From Chondrilla cf. caribensis (taxonomy: Eukaryota; Porifera; Demospongiae; Chondrillida; Chondrillidae), in contig OZ026567.1 of the NCBI GenBank assembly GCA_964020155.1, forward strand, positions 2,093,930-2,157,929: a DNA stretch of 64,000 bases, given 5' to 3'. The translations under genes were made by a program, and so were the position numbers. Shown here in pieces: positions 20,480 to 31,559 of the stretch. Numbering within the stretch: position 1 is the stretch's first letter; each line of letters opens with the position of its first letter. The notes below the pieces were generated by a model. The model did not search any database. It had not been told where the DNA came from and saw only the letters and a list, made by a program, of their open reading frames with translations.

Positions 20480-21215
20480 GGTCTTTATGAGTCCTGAAAC
20501 AGGTGAACCTGGGGGATATTGCCCACAACCCTTTGACATCAGTTTAAGATTGACTGATCTCCTATACAAGGGAAACACAACCTGCTGAAGACAGTTCTAC
20601 TATTTTGAGGTGTAACAAGAGGAGGTAACTGAGCATGTGTATATAGCTAGTACCATGCAATGTGACATGTACTGAAATTATTCCAGGCGCAGAAATTTCA
20701 AGTATGTTGATACTATAATAGTTATGTCCAAATCTCACATTATTTAATATATAAATTGTTCTTTATAGAAGTGGCCAGATGTCACCAATGCTTTGTTGGA
20801 TTTCCAAGAAGTCATGTGATTAAGACTCCTTTAATTATTCCCTATTGTGTACACTTTATGCAAATGAAATTCTTGTGGTATGCATGGTTGAGTCTTTCCA
20901 AGAACTGTGAGTTGATTGATTGCAGGACATGTCCTACAACACTGATTGTTAGTGAAATAATGATCATGCAATTGTGAGGATTATCTCTAGTGGCTTAGGT
21001 GTGTGCAGTTTGGCTGTTTATGTTAAGTTAAAGTGTCCAGCAAGGAGCATGATTACAATATGGGTGCCAAATATCATTGACAAACACATTTATTGTATTC
21101 TATAGTGTAACAAATCAGTTGTTCATCACTATAATAATAATTATTATTGCATATATATGAAGTGGTTGGACTTAGATTCTTTGGATTCCCATAAAGTTAT
21201 GTGACTGTGACAGCT
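20480..21215. repeat. Segmental-duplication fragment (C-type upstream segment)
   Basis: Shares long colinear stretches with 31570-32490, 43170-44240 and 58950-59230 (for example the AACAGGTGAACCTGGGGGAT block and the GAAGTGGCCAGA block). It marks the left limit of the duplicated 20-64 kb region. No gene is seen in it. It is cut at about 21216 by the reverse transcriptase element. Confidence 0.7.
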
Positions 21216-22950
21216 GAGCAAGGGAGTGATGGATAATGCTGTTGATGACATTGTGGCGAGAAATTCTTCCCTGGCTAAACTTGCAGCTAAGACCATGTCT
21301 AGCCAAATGATCCACATCCTTGCCGCAGTGGGCATACACATGGGTTTGGCTGATTGGTGCTCCAACTGTTAGACCCACGGCAACCCTGACAGTGTCATTA
21401 GGCATGCAAAGGCCAAGGGAGGAGATTGGCGGGGCATTCAGCCAAGCACCAGATTCCTTAAAACTAGCAGCTAATAGCCTAGTTCTAGATTCTTGGTTGC
21501 CCCATTCCGAAAGAATGGTATCAAACAAGCAGTCGACCCTTGGTTTGTCCCAGGCTTTTGAAGGCTAGGGGTGGAAGGTACAGGAGTGTTCCATCAGCTC
21601 ATGTCTCCAGGCATACAAGGTGTATATTCTTTCCATGTACATTACGGTGGATAGGTCGGCCGGCAGAAGCTCAAGCATCAGTGAGGAGGCTCCATCAGCA
21701 GATGCCAAGAAGGCGGAAGATGACAAGCGATCCAGATGCCTAGACCTCCAGATCCGACTGGGAGGGTTGCTTGAAGCCAGGCAGGATCTCCTGGGTGGAA
21801 GTCTATATTGGTAATGTTGGAAAAGATGGAGAGCAATAAGTTATCCCAGGCAGGTAGGAGTGGTGACGGGAATGCTGGAGATGGCGTAGAACATGAAGAA
21901 GCGCTGGCGTTGGTAAAGCAAGGGAGTGACACAGAATAGTAAGGGGATCATGTGATTGGAGGTGATGCAGACATTCCCCCTGACAACTGCTGTATCTGGG
22001 AATCTGAAACTGTGGCCATTGCAATGGCTCTCAAAGAGGATCCCAATAGTGTTGCATGTTCAGAGGGTACCAACTGCAAACCTGGGAAGGAAGATAGCAT
22101 ACTCGCTGCTGCAGGCTGGTCATTAGAAATCAACTCTGACTTGTTCATATTCAGGCACAAACCTAGTTCACATCCTTGTTCTTCAATACGGTTCAAACTT
22201 GCGGAGATATCTTCAAGTTTACCACAATTTGTCTATCATCCAGATAGAAAACCTTGAATGGAGAGTTCAGGCTTAGCACAAGGTTATGGATAGTTAGGCA
22301 AAACAACAATGGACCAATAGGATCTCCCTGTTGGATGCCCACGAAGGAGTCAATCTGAACATCATCCCACCAGAGGATTGAATTTGTGGAATAAGCAGAG
22401 TGAGCGAAGGGTAACAGATCAGGAATGAACTTACTGATGGCTTTGTCTGATGATGAGATGGACTCTAACAGCATGGACCGCTGCTTCTGCTCCTCTTGAG
22501 ATACCAAAGCCCATTTGGTGCGGTGATAACAGTTGTGGGATGGAGTTGAGAGCATGGAGACAGGCGCATTTGGAAGCTAGTCTTCTGATTGTGCATCCCA
22601 CAGTTATTGGGCGAATGCGGCCACTCTTTTTCTTGAGGGTGGTAAGTGAAGCACCAAAAAAGAGAGGGCAAATTGCTTCTGGGGTCCTGCCTTCCAGAAC
22701 CAGTGTGACCAATGCTGTCAACACCTTTAGAAGGAGCACACCATCATCTCCAGCTAAAGGGCCTGCAAGGTCCTTCACATGTTGTGGCAGGAGACCATCT
22801 GGACCCCCAATTAGGGAAAAAGGAGATTGGTTTCCTAATAAGAGCTGCATCTATGGAAAATGGTAGAGGATCATTGATAGACAGGTCAGGTATGGAGGAG
22901 TCGGGGTGTTGTGATGGATGTTTCTGACTCAACGCTTCAAGGACATCCTC
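21216..22950 (-). pseudogene. Decayed non-LTR-type reverse transcriptase gene
   Basis: Minus-strand pieces in different frames line up as one protein. First comes a segment with GPDGLLPQHVKDL and RIRPITVGCTIRRLASKC (22431-22850). The palm follows with GIQQGDPIGPLLFCLTIHNL and the catalytic YLDD box (about 22260-22370). Then a thumb-like piece (21948-22196) and a C-terminal part with HCGKDVDHLARHGLSC and RISRHN (21172-21528). The Cys-His cluster after the RT resembles R2-type elements that use a restriction-like endonuclease. Several frameshifts and the missing endonuclease end show it is dead. The left junction at about 21216 is where the segmental duplication stops. Confidence 0.7.
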
Positions 22951-23204
22951 ACTTTAAGTTAATCTCACGGCTCCTCAGTAGTCTCCTTCCTCCAGTTTAC
23001 TGGACACCTTTACAGAGAGGGTGTCAATGAGATTTCGTGTTTTTTTTCCAACCTAGGACCACGGCCCACAAAATAACCACAAGGCTGCTTCCGGAAGTCA
23101 GATTCCTGTGATACCTGTTTGTTGACTAGGGATGCTAAATTTCAACTTTTGCCTCCCCTTTAATTTGTTGTTGCTATTATTATCATTATTACGAAAGCTA
23201 AGTG

Positions 23205-23345
23205 GAATTCAGCCTGCTAAAGAGAAAGGAGAAAAGCGAAAAACCGGCAACTGCGGGACTCGAACCCAGGGCGTCTGACTAAATCCGTCATAAACCACTG
23301 AGCCACGAACCACCACAGAAGCCAGCCTCCACAATTCTCCTTTCA
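23205..23345 (-). mobile_element. tRNA-derived SINE
   Basis: The minus strand carries a pol III A box TGGCTCAGTGG (23295-23305) and a B box GGGTTCGAGTCCC (23255-23267), 27 nt apart, without a full tRNA fold. The head segment upstream of the A box (CAGCC and CAATTCTCC when read on plus) is shared with the copy at 29200-29330. Confidence 0.7.
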
Positions 23346-23573
23346 TACTACACTGGTGGTACTGCTAACTGCAGTCTCACACTGGCGAGACCACACAGCA
23401 CAGCTGTGTGGATTTGCGCGAGTCGATGTATACAGTTCATGTCATACGCCTGCTTACTTATATATAATAATGATCATCTATGATTTAAGATTAGATGAAA
23501 TGATTACACCCACTAAAACCGAGTAGACTAGGAGTAGTAGTGAAGATATCTAACGAAGTTAGTAAAAGAACTG

Positions 23574-23605
23574 TATTATTATTATTATTATTATTACTAT
23601 TATTT
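23574..23605. repeat. (ATT)n microsatellite
   Basis: About ten ATT units with one interruption. Confidence 0.85.
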
Positions 23606-23912
23606 GAGTTTCACAACCAATCAGATGTTTGTGAGGTAAAGCGAGTAATCATGACAAAAGTTGTGGATTTTGGGTTAATTGGTTGATGGTCCTGCATCAA
23701 CTAGTGATGAGGCCTTGCATTAAAACTAAAAGGATTGAGGAAGGTTGAGATCTAACTACAATCAGATCTCCACAATCACGGATGATATTCTTCATTTGAA
23801 GCCAGAAATTCAATTTGATGGGTTAATATAATATAGTATAAGATTATAGTCCAACACTGTAATCGTGTCCCACTCAATAATGATATTCATGGAGAATATG
23901 ACTGATACGTTC

Positions 23913-23949
23913 TTCCAAGAACTATACCATTATGTACACTGATGACGTC
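23913..23949 (+). promoter_or_regulatory. D1 upstream block with damaged TATA box
   Basis: TTCCAAGAA at 23913-23921 and TGACGTC at 23943-23949 are kept, but the following TATA-like box reads CACAAAAG instead of CATAAAAG. This fits a promoter that has been lost along with its gene. Confidence 0.55.
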
Positions 23950-24052
23950 TATTTACCACAAAAGGCTGCGAGATCCATGGTCCTAGTTATATTCTATCGT
24001 CTGTAATGCATGGCGTAATTATTTGCTCCGACTATTCCAAAGTAGTCGGAAG

Positions 24053-24539
24053 ATGGGCGGCTCTTTAAGGATTCACAATAAGACTAAAATTACGGTAGTC
24101 GTGACCCTGAAGAATGCAGGAATCAATCACTGTAGAGACATCATCCTGCCTGGAGGGAAACACGACTATGATCTGGCACCTCTCGACTACCATATATCAA
24201 TGTCGAGGGAGCAGACGATAACACTCTACAAAATTCACTTGGTTGGTCATCTAGGAAAGCCTACAACGTGAAGATCCACAGCACTGATCTATCTTACCAT
24301 ACGGTACGTCCTGTTCGACTGCCTGGAATAAACGCTTCAAAGTCCGCTGGAAAAACCAAAGTGTTTTACATCACTGGAAGAGAGATAAGCAGGGGTGAGT
24401 TGAAATTGGAACTCAGCTCCACACCGCTACCACCTGAACCTTAAAAGTTGTGGGCCCGGGCCTGAACAACCTCCAGCCAACTATAATATAGTCACAGTCA
24501 ACACCTCGTCCAGCCCAGCCAATTACCAGCAACAGTAAC
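24053..24539 (+). pseudogene. D1, MGGS family pseudogene
   Basis: The ATG opens MGGSLRIHNKTKITVVVTL then KNAGINHCRDIILPGGKHDYD, as in intact D copies. A 2-base insertion in the DYDIN codons (CCATATATCAATG against GATATCAATG) shifts the frame after about 50 residues. The 3' end also has a stop where the proline-rich tail should be (PLPPEP then TAA). It is the leftmost family member, and no B or C partner remains on its left, though its upstream DNA resembles the B-D spacer. Confidence 0.8.
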
Positions 24540-24559
24540 TAGTACGTACTGCATATCCA

Positions 24560-26100
24560 GTGTGTTTGGTTAGCCTATTAAATGTATAAAATATATAGTT
24601 GCATATTAATTATGTGTGTGAATTAATTTCCCTGGAGTATACGTACGTATTAAATTTAATAGTATTCAATTCGAGAATGTATGATTTTACATATTATTAT
24701 ACATGCATATGTAATATATAAAATAGCATTAATTTTACTATTCAAAATTGTTTCAATTTGTATTCACATAATATAGTATATATACACACACATACATGCA
24801 CACACAGTAAGCCAAGCACATACTTATGTTCACATGTACACCCACAGTGTGCATGTGCATACAGTGACATGCATACTGTAAGTACATTATTATACTGAAA
24901 CCACAGTTTTCAACTATAACTTAACTGTCCACACAAGGTGTGATCACACATGGCAAACTATATATGGTTATGGTTATGGTTATGGAAACTTATTTAAACT
25001 GGGAAGGCCTTTGGCCAGAGGCTACTCCACAAGGCACTGAGTAATATTATACTGAATCAGATAACTATTTTCAATATAGAACATCTCTGGATTAAATTGG
25101 GTAATCACAGTATTCTCGAGTCTGATCAAAATAAGCCTTTTTTGATGAATGACTGAAAGTTCATTTCCATATATTTAATATATGGATATATATCGTAAAT
25201 ATCCAGATATATCAGATATCCCGATTTGAAGCATTTTTACCCAAACGGAGGCCCATACATTTCTACTGTCTACGTCTTAGTCTAAAAATCAAACAAATGT
25301 TAATTAGGCAGCTACTGCCTAAAAGTAACAGAATAAGAACAAAATTTATAATGTGCTGGACAAAAAGCACATGGACAGGGACCATAAAAAATACAATCAT
25401 TATGCCACTTCTAAATGCACATTGTAATGTTACTAACCACCAGCCATGTATTATTATATTCATGTGCATCCAACATACAGTGAATGTACACTCACACATG
25501 GAAAACAAACGTGACTACAGAATTGATATGCATAACAAACCGGGATTAACACCGTACAATTTGTAATGTACATTTCCATTATAAAAGGAATCAGGCTTGG
25601 GTCCACAAATTTGTGAACCCAAAGAGGCATCAGCTGCAACAGCTGCAAGTTTATTGAGCAAATTGATTATTGTTATTTGTTTTGTGTTTTGAATGTGTAA
25701 ACATTCTTTGATCTCCCTTTGATTTTTGTGGGTTTACAAATTTGTGGACCCAAGCCTGATTCGTTTTATAATGGAAATGTGCATTGCAAAATGGAAGGTG
25801 TTGATTATAGCCAGAGATGAATTAAAGGGAGTATTCATTGCAAGTCCATGTGCATGGCCTGGTATGGTATTTGATAATCAATTTCTCTGCATTCCATCAC
25901 ATGTACCACAGATACATAGCTACACATGATATACACATTCAGATACATGGTTATATGCGGTCAGACTCTACAAGTGTCATACACTCCATGGCATCATGCC
26001 CGCCATCAAAGCAAGGGTGAATAATTATAAACTTTTGGTAACAGTAATAATAAAGTTCCTTCAATTCACAATGACCAACGTACAATGCAAATTAACATTA
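24560..26100. other. D1 downstream segment, no gene
   Basis: An older copy of the segment that follows each D gene (compare 35090-36115, 47330-48454 and 62490-63540), with CA-rich patches and the AACCATGTA and AACATACAGTGAATG landmarks. Two related copies of a GGAATCAGGCTTGGGTCCAC stretch in opposite orientations (about 25587-25640 and 25725-25775) make an inverted repeat inside it. Confidence 0.5.
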
Positions 26101-26127
26101 TACAAGAATGGGTGGCTATGATGGTGA

Positions 26128-26559
26128 TTACGTAGCTTGAGGGTAAGGAGGTGGTGGTCCTTGAACGTCTTCTGCCGGTGGGGGAGACATACCTATCCCC
26201 AACTGACATTCTCCACAGCTGTTAATGCTTTCACTGATGTAAAACACTTTGGTTTTCCCGCCGGATTTCGAGGCGTGGATTTTATCCAGTTTTACTGGTT
26301 TAACGACTCTGTAAGCTGTTCCCGTTCCCTCAGCCGGAACACTATGGGCGACTCTAGCCGAAACCCCTCGCTCGAGTGGATGTTGCAGTGTTTGTTGATC
26401 AGCCCCCTCCACGATGATGTCGTAGTCGAGGAGTGCCAGGTCGTAGTCGTGTCTTCCTCCCGGTTGGATCGTGTCTCGACAGTGTCTCATTCCGCTGTTC
26501 TTCAACGTTACCACAACGTGGACTTTTGATTTGTTCTCTATTGTCAAAGAACCGCCCAT
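26128..26559 (-). CDS. B1, intact MGGS family protein (143 aa), subtype B
   Basis: Single-exon gene of unrecognised family. The N-terminus MGGSLTIENKSKVHVVVTL fits the N-myristoylation consensus (Gly2, small residue at 3, Thr at 6). The body alternates hydrophobic and polar residues, suggesting a beta-sandwich, with the family landmarks HCRDTIQPGGRHDYDLALL, IIVEGADQQT, ARVAH and KTKVFYIS. Near the C-terminus is SCGECQLGIG, then a proline-rich tail ending PPPPYPQAT, a PPxY motif that binds WW domains. It is divergently arranged with D2, 335 bp between the two ATGs. The start is fixed by comparison with all other copies. It is the only complete subtype B gene here; B2 and B3 lack a base after the ATG. 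Confidence 0.75.
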   Translation of the reverse strand: MGGSLTIENKSKVHVVVTLKNSGMRHCRDTIQPGGRHDYDLALLDYDIIVEGADQQTLQHPLERGVSARVAHSVPAEGTGTAYRVVKPVKLDKIHASKSGGKTKVFYISESINSCGECQLGIGMSPPPAEDVQGPPPPYPQAT

Positions 26560-26757
26560 GTCCTCATCAATGTGACCGATCGATTAGTTACCAAGACAGC
26601 CTGAAACGTTGAAACGTTGTAATCCAATTTTTTACAATAAGAAAATAAGTTCTGGGATTTGGTCAATGGTCGCGGATGATACTGGTATTTTTCCTCTGAG
26701 ACCAGAATTTCGATGATCGTGATAATGATATTCATGGGAAATATGACTGATGTGTTC

Positions 26758-26809
26758 TTCCAAGAACTATACCATTATGTACACTAATGACGTCTATTTA
26801 CCATAAAAG
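26758..26809 (+). promoter_or_regulatory. D2 promoter block
   Basis: TTCCAAGAA at 26758-26766 (fits the STAT TTC-N3-GAA form), TGACGTC at 26788-26794 (CRE/ATF-like) and CATAAAAG at 26802-26809 (TATA-like), 86 bp before the ATG. The same order and spacing occur before the other D genes. Confidence 0.55.
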
Positions 26810-27158
26810 GCTGCAGACAAATGGTCCACTATATTTTATCGTCTGTAACGCACGGCGTTATATTTGCTTCGGACTATTCCAAAGCAGTCGGAAGATGGGC
26901 GGCTCATTAACGATTCACAATAAGACTAAAATTACGGTAGTCGTGACCCTGGAGAACACAGGAATCAATCACTGTAGAGACACCATCCTGTCCGGAGGGA
27001 AACACGACTATGGTCTGGCACGTTTCGACTACGATATCAATGTCGAGGGAGCAGATGATAACACTCTACAAAATTCACTTGGTTCGTCACCCAGGAAAGC
27101 CCACAACGCGAGGATCCACGGCACTGATTCATCTTACCATACGGTACACCCTGTTCGA

Positions 27159-27174
27159 CCATAGATATCTATGG
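27159..27174. repeat. Micro-palindrome insertion, 16 nt
   Basis: CCATAGATATCTATGG, a perfect palindrome, flanked by TTCGA on both sides (27154-27158 and 27175-27179). All other D copies have a single TTCGA here. Confidence 0.85.
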
Positions 27175-27333
27175 TTCGACTGCCTGGAATAAGCGCTAAG
27201 AAGTCCGGTGGGAAAACCAAAGAGTTTTACATCACTGGAAGAGAGATAAGCAGCGGCGAGTTGGAATTGGGCCTTAGTACCGCACCGCCACCACCTGAAC
27301 CGGAAACTAAAAGTGGTGGGTCCAGGCCTGAAC

Positions 27334-28266
27334 TAGTCTCGCGTAGCCAGCCCCTTTTCCGGTACGCTTCCTTATTTGGAAGCGGGAAAAGGGTCTGGTG
27401 CAAAACGCCGCTTTTTCTGTTACTGGTGTCCAGCGGAAGTAGGGACACTTGATAAGTATTAATTGCTTTGAAGTGATGCCGCGATCGATCGACACTGAAT
27501 ATTGGGTGAGCTGGTCTACGTATGAGGTTCAGAAAATCCGTTGTTTTCGGAATTTTTTCGTTTAGCCTTCTACTCATGCCTAAATCTACGCCATCCGAGT
27601 TAATCGTCGTCATCTTTTTAAAGACATTTGTGCATCTATGACGTTTTTTCTTGCACATGACGGATTTTTCATAGATTCTTTCCGACTACAAGTTTACAGC
27701 CTTGCTACATCAAGAATACAAACTTTGAAAACCTCCTGGGGTCGGCCACACGAATCTAGGATAACAGAGAAGAAAGAAAGGAACTTGAATATCCAATCCG
27801 AGGGCCGAAAATTTAAAGACCTCACTATAGTGTCTGTTATCCTTAATGATACCAAAGTATACAACTTGTGTTTCGGAGAAACATAAGTGAAGGAAAAAAC
27901 TATAAATCCGTTGCTGATGTACAGGCAGAGGTGGAAAGATAGCGTACGTAGTTTAGAGTGTCTATGAGCGCACAAATGGCTTAAAACAACCTATTTTAAC
28001 TAATCGTTGACTCCTTTTCTTACATTTTACCTGTTATCGTGCCTGAAGTAATCCATTGCGCACTTCGAAAGAAACAGTTTCGACTTCGGCGACTATTCTG
28101 TACCTGTTTACACACTTTCGGCATCACTTCAAAGCAATTAATATTTAGCAAGTGTCCCTACTTCCGCTGGACACCAGTAACAGAAAAAGCGGCGTTTTGC
28201 ACCAGACCCTTTTCCCGCTTCCAAATAAGGAAGCGTACCGGAAAAGGGGCTGGCTACGCGAGACTA
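27334..28266. mobile_element. 933-bp element with about 145-bp inverted repeats and 8-bp TSD
   Basis: Ends are TAGTCTCGCGTAGCCAGCCC and its inverse. The arms 27334-27480 and 28125-28266 are nearly identical. The perfect 8-bp duplication GCCTGAAC (27326-27333 and 28267-28274) fits the hAT superfamily; other 8-bp classes are possible. The middle has an 82-codon frame (27638-27886) with no recognisable domain. The arms are so alike that the insertion looks recent. Confidence 0.8.
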
Positions 28267-28357
28267 GCCTGAACAACCTCCAGCCAACTATAATATAGTC
28301 ACAGTCAACACCTCGTCCAGCCTGGCCAGTTACCAGCAACACTAACAGTACGTGTAT

Positions 28358-30318
28358 AGGGGTAACAAGGAAAAAAATTGAAGGTGGCCGATTTCGTTCA
28401 AACTTGAATCGAAGATGTCATTTGGCTAGCTCTATCTAACGGTGCCTTTTGTTTTCAATTTTGTTCAGTTTACGCTGAGTTATGGCTCAAAAACTGCCAT
28501 TTTCGCCGTTAATTTTCGGTTATTGTTCTAGCACAGATCAGCTACGAAAGTGACTCCTCTCGAAACTTGTCCATTACGAGAATAGTTTGATATCTACTAA
28601 ACGTTGATAGGAATAGCCTGAAAGGAAGTGATCTGTTGGAGTAGCAGTTCACTTTCTGCACCTTCGTCGCCAACCGTTCATATATCCAACGCCACTGCAA
28701 CCGATTGTGAGCACCGATGGAGATGCTCCTAACACAGGAAGATGCCTCCCATATCAAGCTACCCATGAACTTAATACAAGAATCTGGATGCATTTTAAAC
28801 CACTTGAACAGCAGGCATATTCTTATGAGAAATGTGCACAGTATCGGATTAAACCTATAACAAAGAGAGTTATCTTTAGAGTCATTTTGAATTACTCTGT
28901 AGGGTGTAGAGATGCATGCATTATGATATTATAGATCAAGGAATGCTTAAACAAAGCGAATCACAATTATATCGCTCGACCCGGCGACATTTTAACAGGT
29001 TGCGCAATAAACCGGTAGAGTCGTGCAAGTTGGTGTTTAATTCAAAATGTCTATTTCGGAATTGGAGAACATATCGAGGTATATAGGCTTCAATTTTTAT
29101 AGTTAATTAATATCATGGCGCATACTCTTGTTGTGCTATGTGTACTGTCTTTTGGCTATTGGAGGGATTGAGAGTAACCCAGGACGTTCCAGGAAAGAGA
29201 AATATTGGCAGCCGAGGGGCTTGAACCCACGTTGTCGTCCACGTTGTCCCCGCTGAAGCTGCCATAAACACAGAGCCACTAAGCCATCACAGCAACCAGC
29301 CCCCCCCCCCCAATTCTCCAGTCCCTTTGTTGAGCAGTTGATTTCTAAACAATTGCATTCATAACTACCACAACTGCTTCTATTTAGTTGTCTGGAATTG
29401 GGGATTGGATTGTGTGATTGGAAAAATCAATCAACCTTGCTATAGTAGTGGTGATAACCACAGGGAATTTTAGTATATTAAATATACCAAGACCAGATGA
29501 CAGCTCTCCAAGCTGCAATATCTATCATGATCTAGCTGGATGAGTACTTCAATTCTACAACAGGTATTAACTAAGCATGAAAATGGAAACCAATACCTCG
29601 ACATGTTCTCCAATTCCGAAAAAAATATTCTATTTTGAATTTAACACCGACTTGCACGTCTACCGGTTTATTGCGCAACCTGTTAAAATGTCGCCGGGTC
29701 GAGCGATATAATTGTGATTCGCTTTGTTTGAGCATTCCTTGATCTATAATATCATAATGCATGCATCGCTGCACCCTACAGAGTAATTCAAAATGATTCT
29801 AAAGATAACTCTCTTTGTTATAGGTTTAATCCGATACTGTGCACATTTCTCATAAAATATGCCTGCTGTTCAAGTGGTTTAAAATGCATCCAGATTCTTG
29901 TATTAAGTTCATGGGTAGCTTGATATGGGAGGCATCTTCCTGTGTTAGGAGCATCTCCATCGGTGCTCACAATCGGTTGCAGTGGCGTTGGATATATGAA
30001 CGGTTGGCGACGAAGGTGCAGAAAGTGAACTGCTACTCCAACAGATCACTTTCTTTCGAGCTATTCCTATCAACTTTTAGTAGATATCAAACTATTCTCG
30101 TAATGGACAAGTTTTAAGAGGAGTCACTTTCGTAGCTGATCTGTGCTAGAACAATAACCGAAAATTAACGGCGAAAATGGCAGTTTTTGAGCCATAACTC
30201 AGCGTAAACTGAACGAAATTGAAAACAAAAGGCACCGTTAGATAGAGCTAGCCAAATGACATCTTCGATTCAAGTTTGAACGAAATCGGCCACCTTCGAT
30301 TTTTTCACTGTTACCCCT
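28358..30318. mobile_element. 1.96-kb element with about 735-bp inverted arms
   Basis: It begins AGGGGTAACA and ends in the inverse (GTTACCCCT). The left arm runs to about 29092 and the right arm from about 29578. ACGTGTAT lies on both sides (28350-28357 and 30324-30331, the latter 5 bases beyond the end). Both arms carry the same open frame (28542-28793 minus; 29839-30117 plus) with MHPDSCIKFMGSLIWEASSC and HNRLQWRWIYERLATKVQ; I do not recognise it. The centre holds a SINE. The element lies between D2's tail and D2's downstream segment. Confidence 0.7.
29200..29330 (-). mobile_element. tRNA-derived SINE inside the 1.96-kb element
   Basis: A box TGGCTTAGTGG (29276-29286) and B box GGGTTCAAGCCCC (29216-29228) on the minus strand, with the same head as the SINE at 23205. 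A poly-C run follows at 29299-29310. The two boxes are 47 nt apart here, owing to a small internal expansion. Confidence 0.65.
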
Positions 30319-30461
30319 AATTAACGTGTATATCCGGTGTGTTTGGTTAGAATATGTAAAATAGTTGCATTACATTTTACATATAATTTCACGGGAGTAT
30401 TGAATTAATAGTATTCGAATCAAGAATGTATGATTTTCCATATTATACATGCATATAATAC

Positions 30462-31028
30462 TGTAGGGGCAGCGGAAAGGGGAGGGGGGTCAGGGTGGTT
30501 AAAAGACCCCGGCCCTTTGAAGTAAGACAGGGGGTCACTGACCCCCCGAGCCAAGTACAAGACTATAGCTTGGCCTATGACATACTGAAGCTTATTCAGC
30601 TATATTAATTCCTGGACCGCTGGTACAGCTTGAGCTAAACGTTAGTTTAAGAACATTTTTGATATCTACAGTCTTTCTAAGATGAACTTCTCCTTAAAAT
30701 TATACAAAGGTCAATGCATCCATAATGTCTTTGCATCCATTTTGCATTAAATTATAATGAAGGAAAATTTCCGGTTTATGTAAGGAAGTCAATCAGCCCA
30801 CGGATTTGGTTCGATGGCGGATTATGGAATTATCAAATGTGGAACTCCAAGTATTACCAGTATCTTTGCTAAGCGCTTGTGCTCTGGCTCAAATTTTGGA
30901 CAATGGTGATTGAAGTTAGAGATAATAGCCCCGATTTAATGACGGGGCCAATCAAGAGTGCGAGACTAGATAATTATATAAAATCAATGTTTGACCCCTC
31001 ATTTCTAAAGAGCTTCTGCCACCCCTGT
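30462..31028. mobile_element. Non-autonomous DNA transposon, GGGGYRGCRGAA ends
   Basis: Left CTGTAGGGGCAGCGGAAAGG and right, inverted, GTACAGGGGTGGCAGAAG. A sister copy lies at about 42296-42655 but lacks the right end. The D1-linked segment (about 24710) reads through without it. Confidence 0.5.
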
Positions 31029-31343
31029 ACTTTATATATAAAATAGCATTTACTTATCAAAATTGTTTCATATTTGTAATAATATAGTACATATACACAA
31101 ATATACATGCACACACAGTAAGCCAAGTGCATATTTATGTACACATGTACACCCATGATTATTTTCTATAAGACAACATCTCTGGACTAAATCCGGTGTA
31201 TCCTTGAGCCTGATCAAAATGAGCTTTTTAATAAATTACTGAAAGTTCGTTTCTACTGTCTACTTAGTCTAAGAATCAAACAAATGTAAATTAAGCAGCT
31301 AATGTCTAAATATAACTAAATAAGAACAAACGTGCCGGACAAG

Positions 31344-31346
<3 letters not shown>

Positions 31347-31402
<56 letters not shown>
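31347..31402. repeat. (CA)n microsatellite
   Basis: About 28 CA units. The same position in other duplicated segments also has expanded CA tracts (35744, 42973, 48010, 63148). Confidence 0.9.
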
Positions 31403-31408
<6 letters not shown>

Positions 31409-31559
31409 GGACCATGGACAGGGACCATAAACAATACAATCATTATGGCACTTTTGATGCACATTGCAATCATTATGTTACTTCCCACCAACCATGTACA
31501 TATGTTTGTGTGCATTCAACATACAGTGAATGTACACAGTGTCACATATGCATACTCAA

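Larger units (their letters stand above)
26895..28380 (+). pseudogene. D2, MGGS family gene broken by two insertions
   Basis: The first part reads MGGSLTIHNKTKITVVVTL, INHCRDTILSGGKHDYGLA, INVEGADDNTLQNSL as in intact D copies. A 21-base insertion at 27159-27179, made of a 16-base palindrome plus a TTCGA repeat, keeps the length in frame but brings a stop (CGA CCA TAG). Further on, the KSGGKTKEFYITGREI part is intact, and then a 933-bp hAT-like element (27334-28266) splits the proline-rich tail. The rest of the tail follows the element (EQPPANY equivalent at about 28275). Confidence 0.85.

Noticed and set aside
23236..23345. A functional tRNA gene on the minus strand
   Set aside because: A and B boxes are present but no acceptor stem or anticodon arm could be folded, and a second related copy (29200) supports a SINE.
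26137..26529. Plus-strand 130-codon frame antisense to B1, repeated at 38932 and 58096
   Set aside because: It mirrors the B gene and stays open even where B is broken only at its start. The minus frame has the family start, landmarks and tail, so the plus frame is a shadow.
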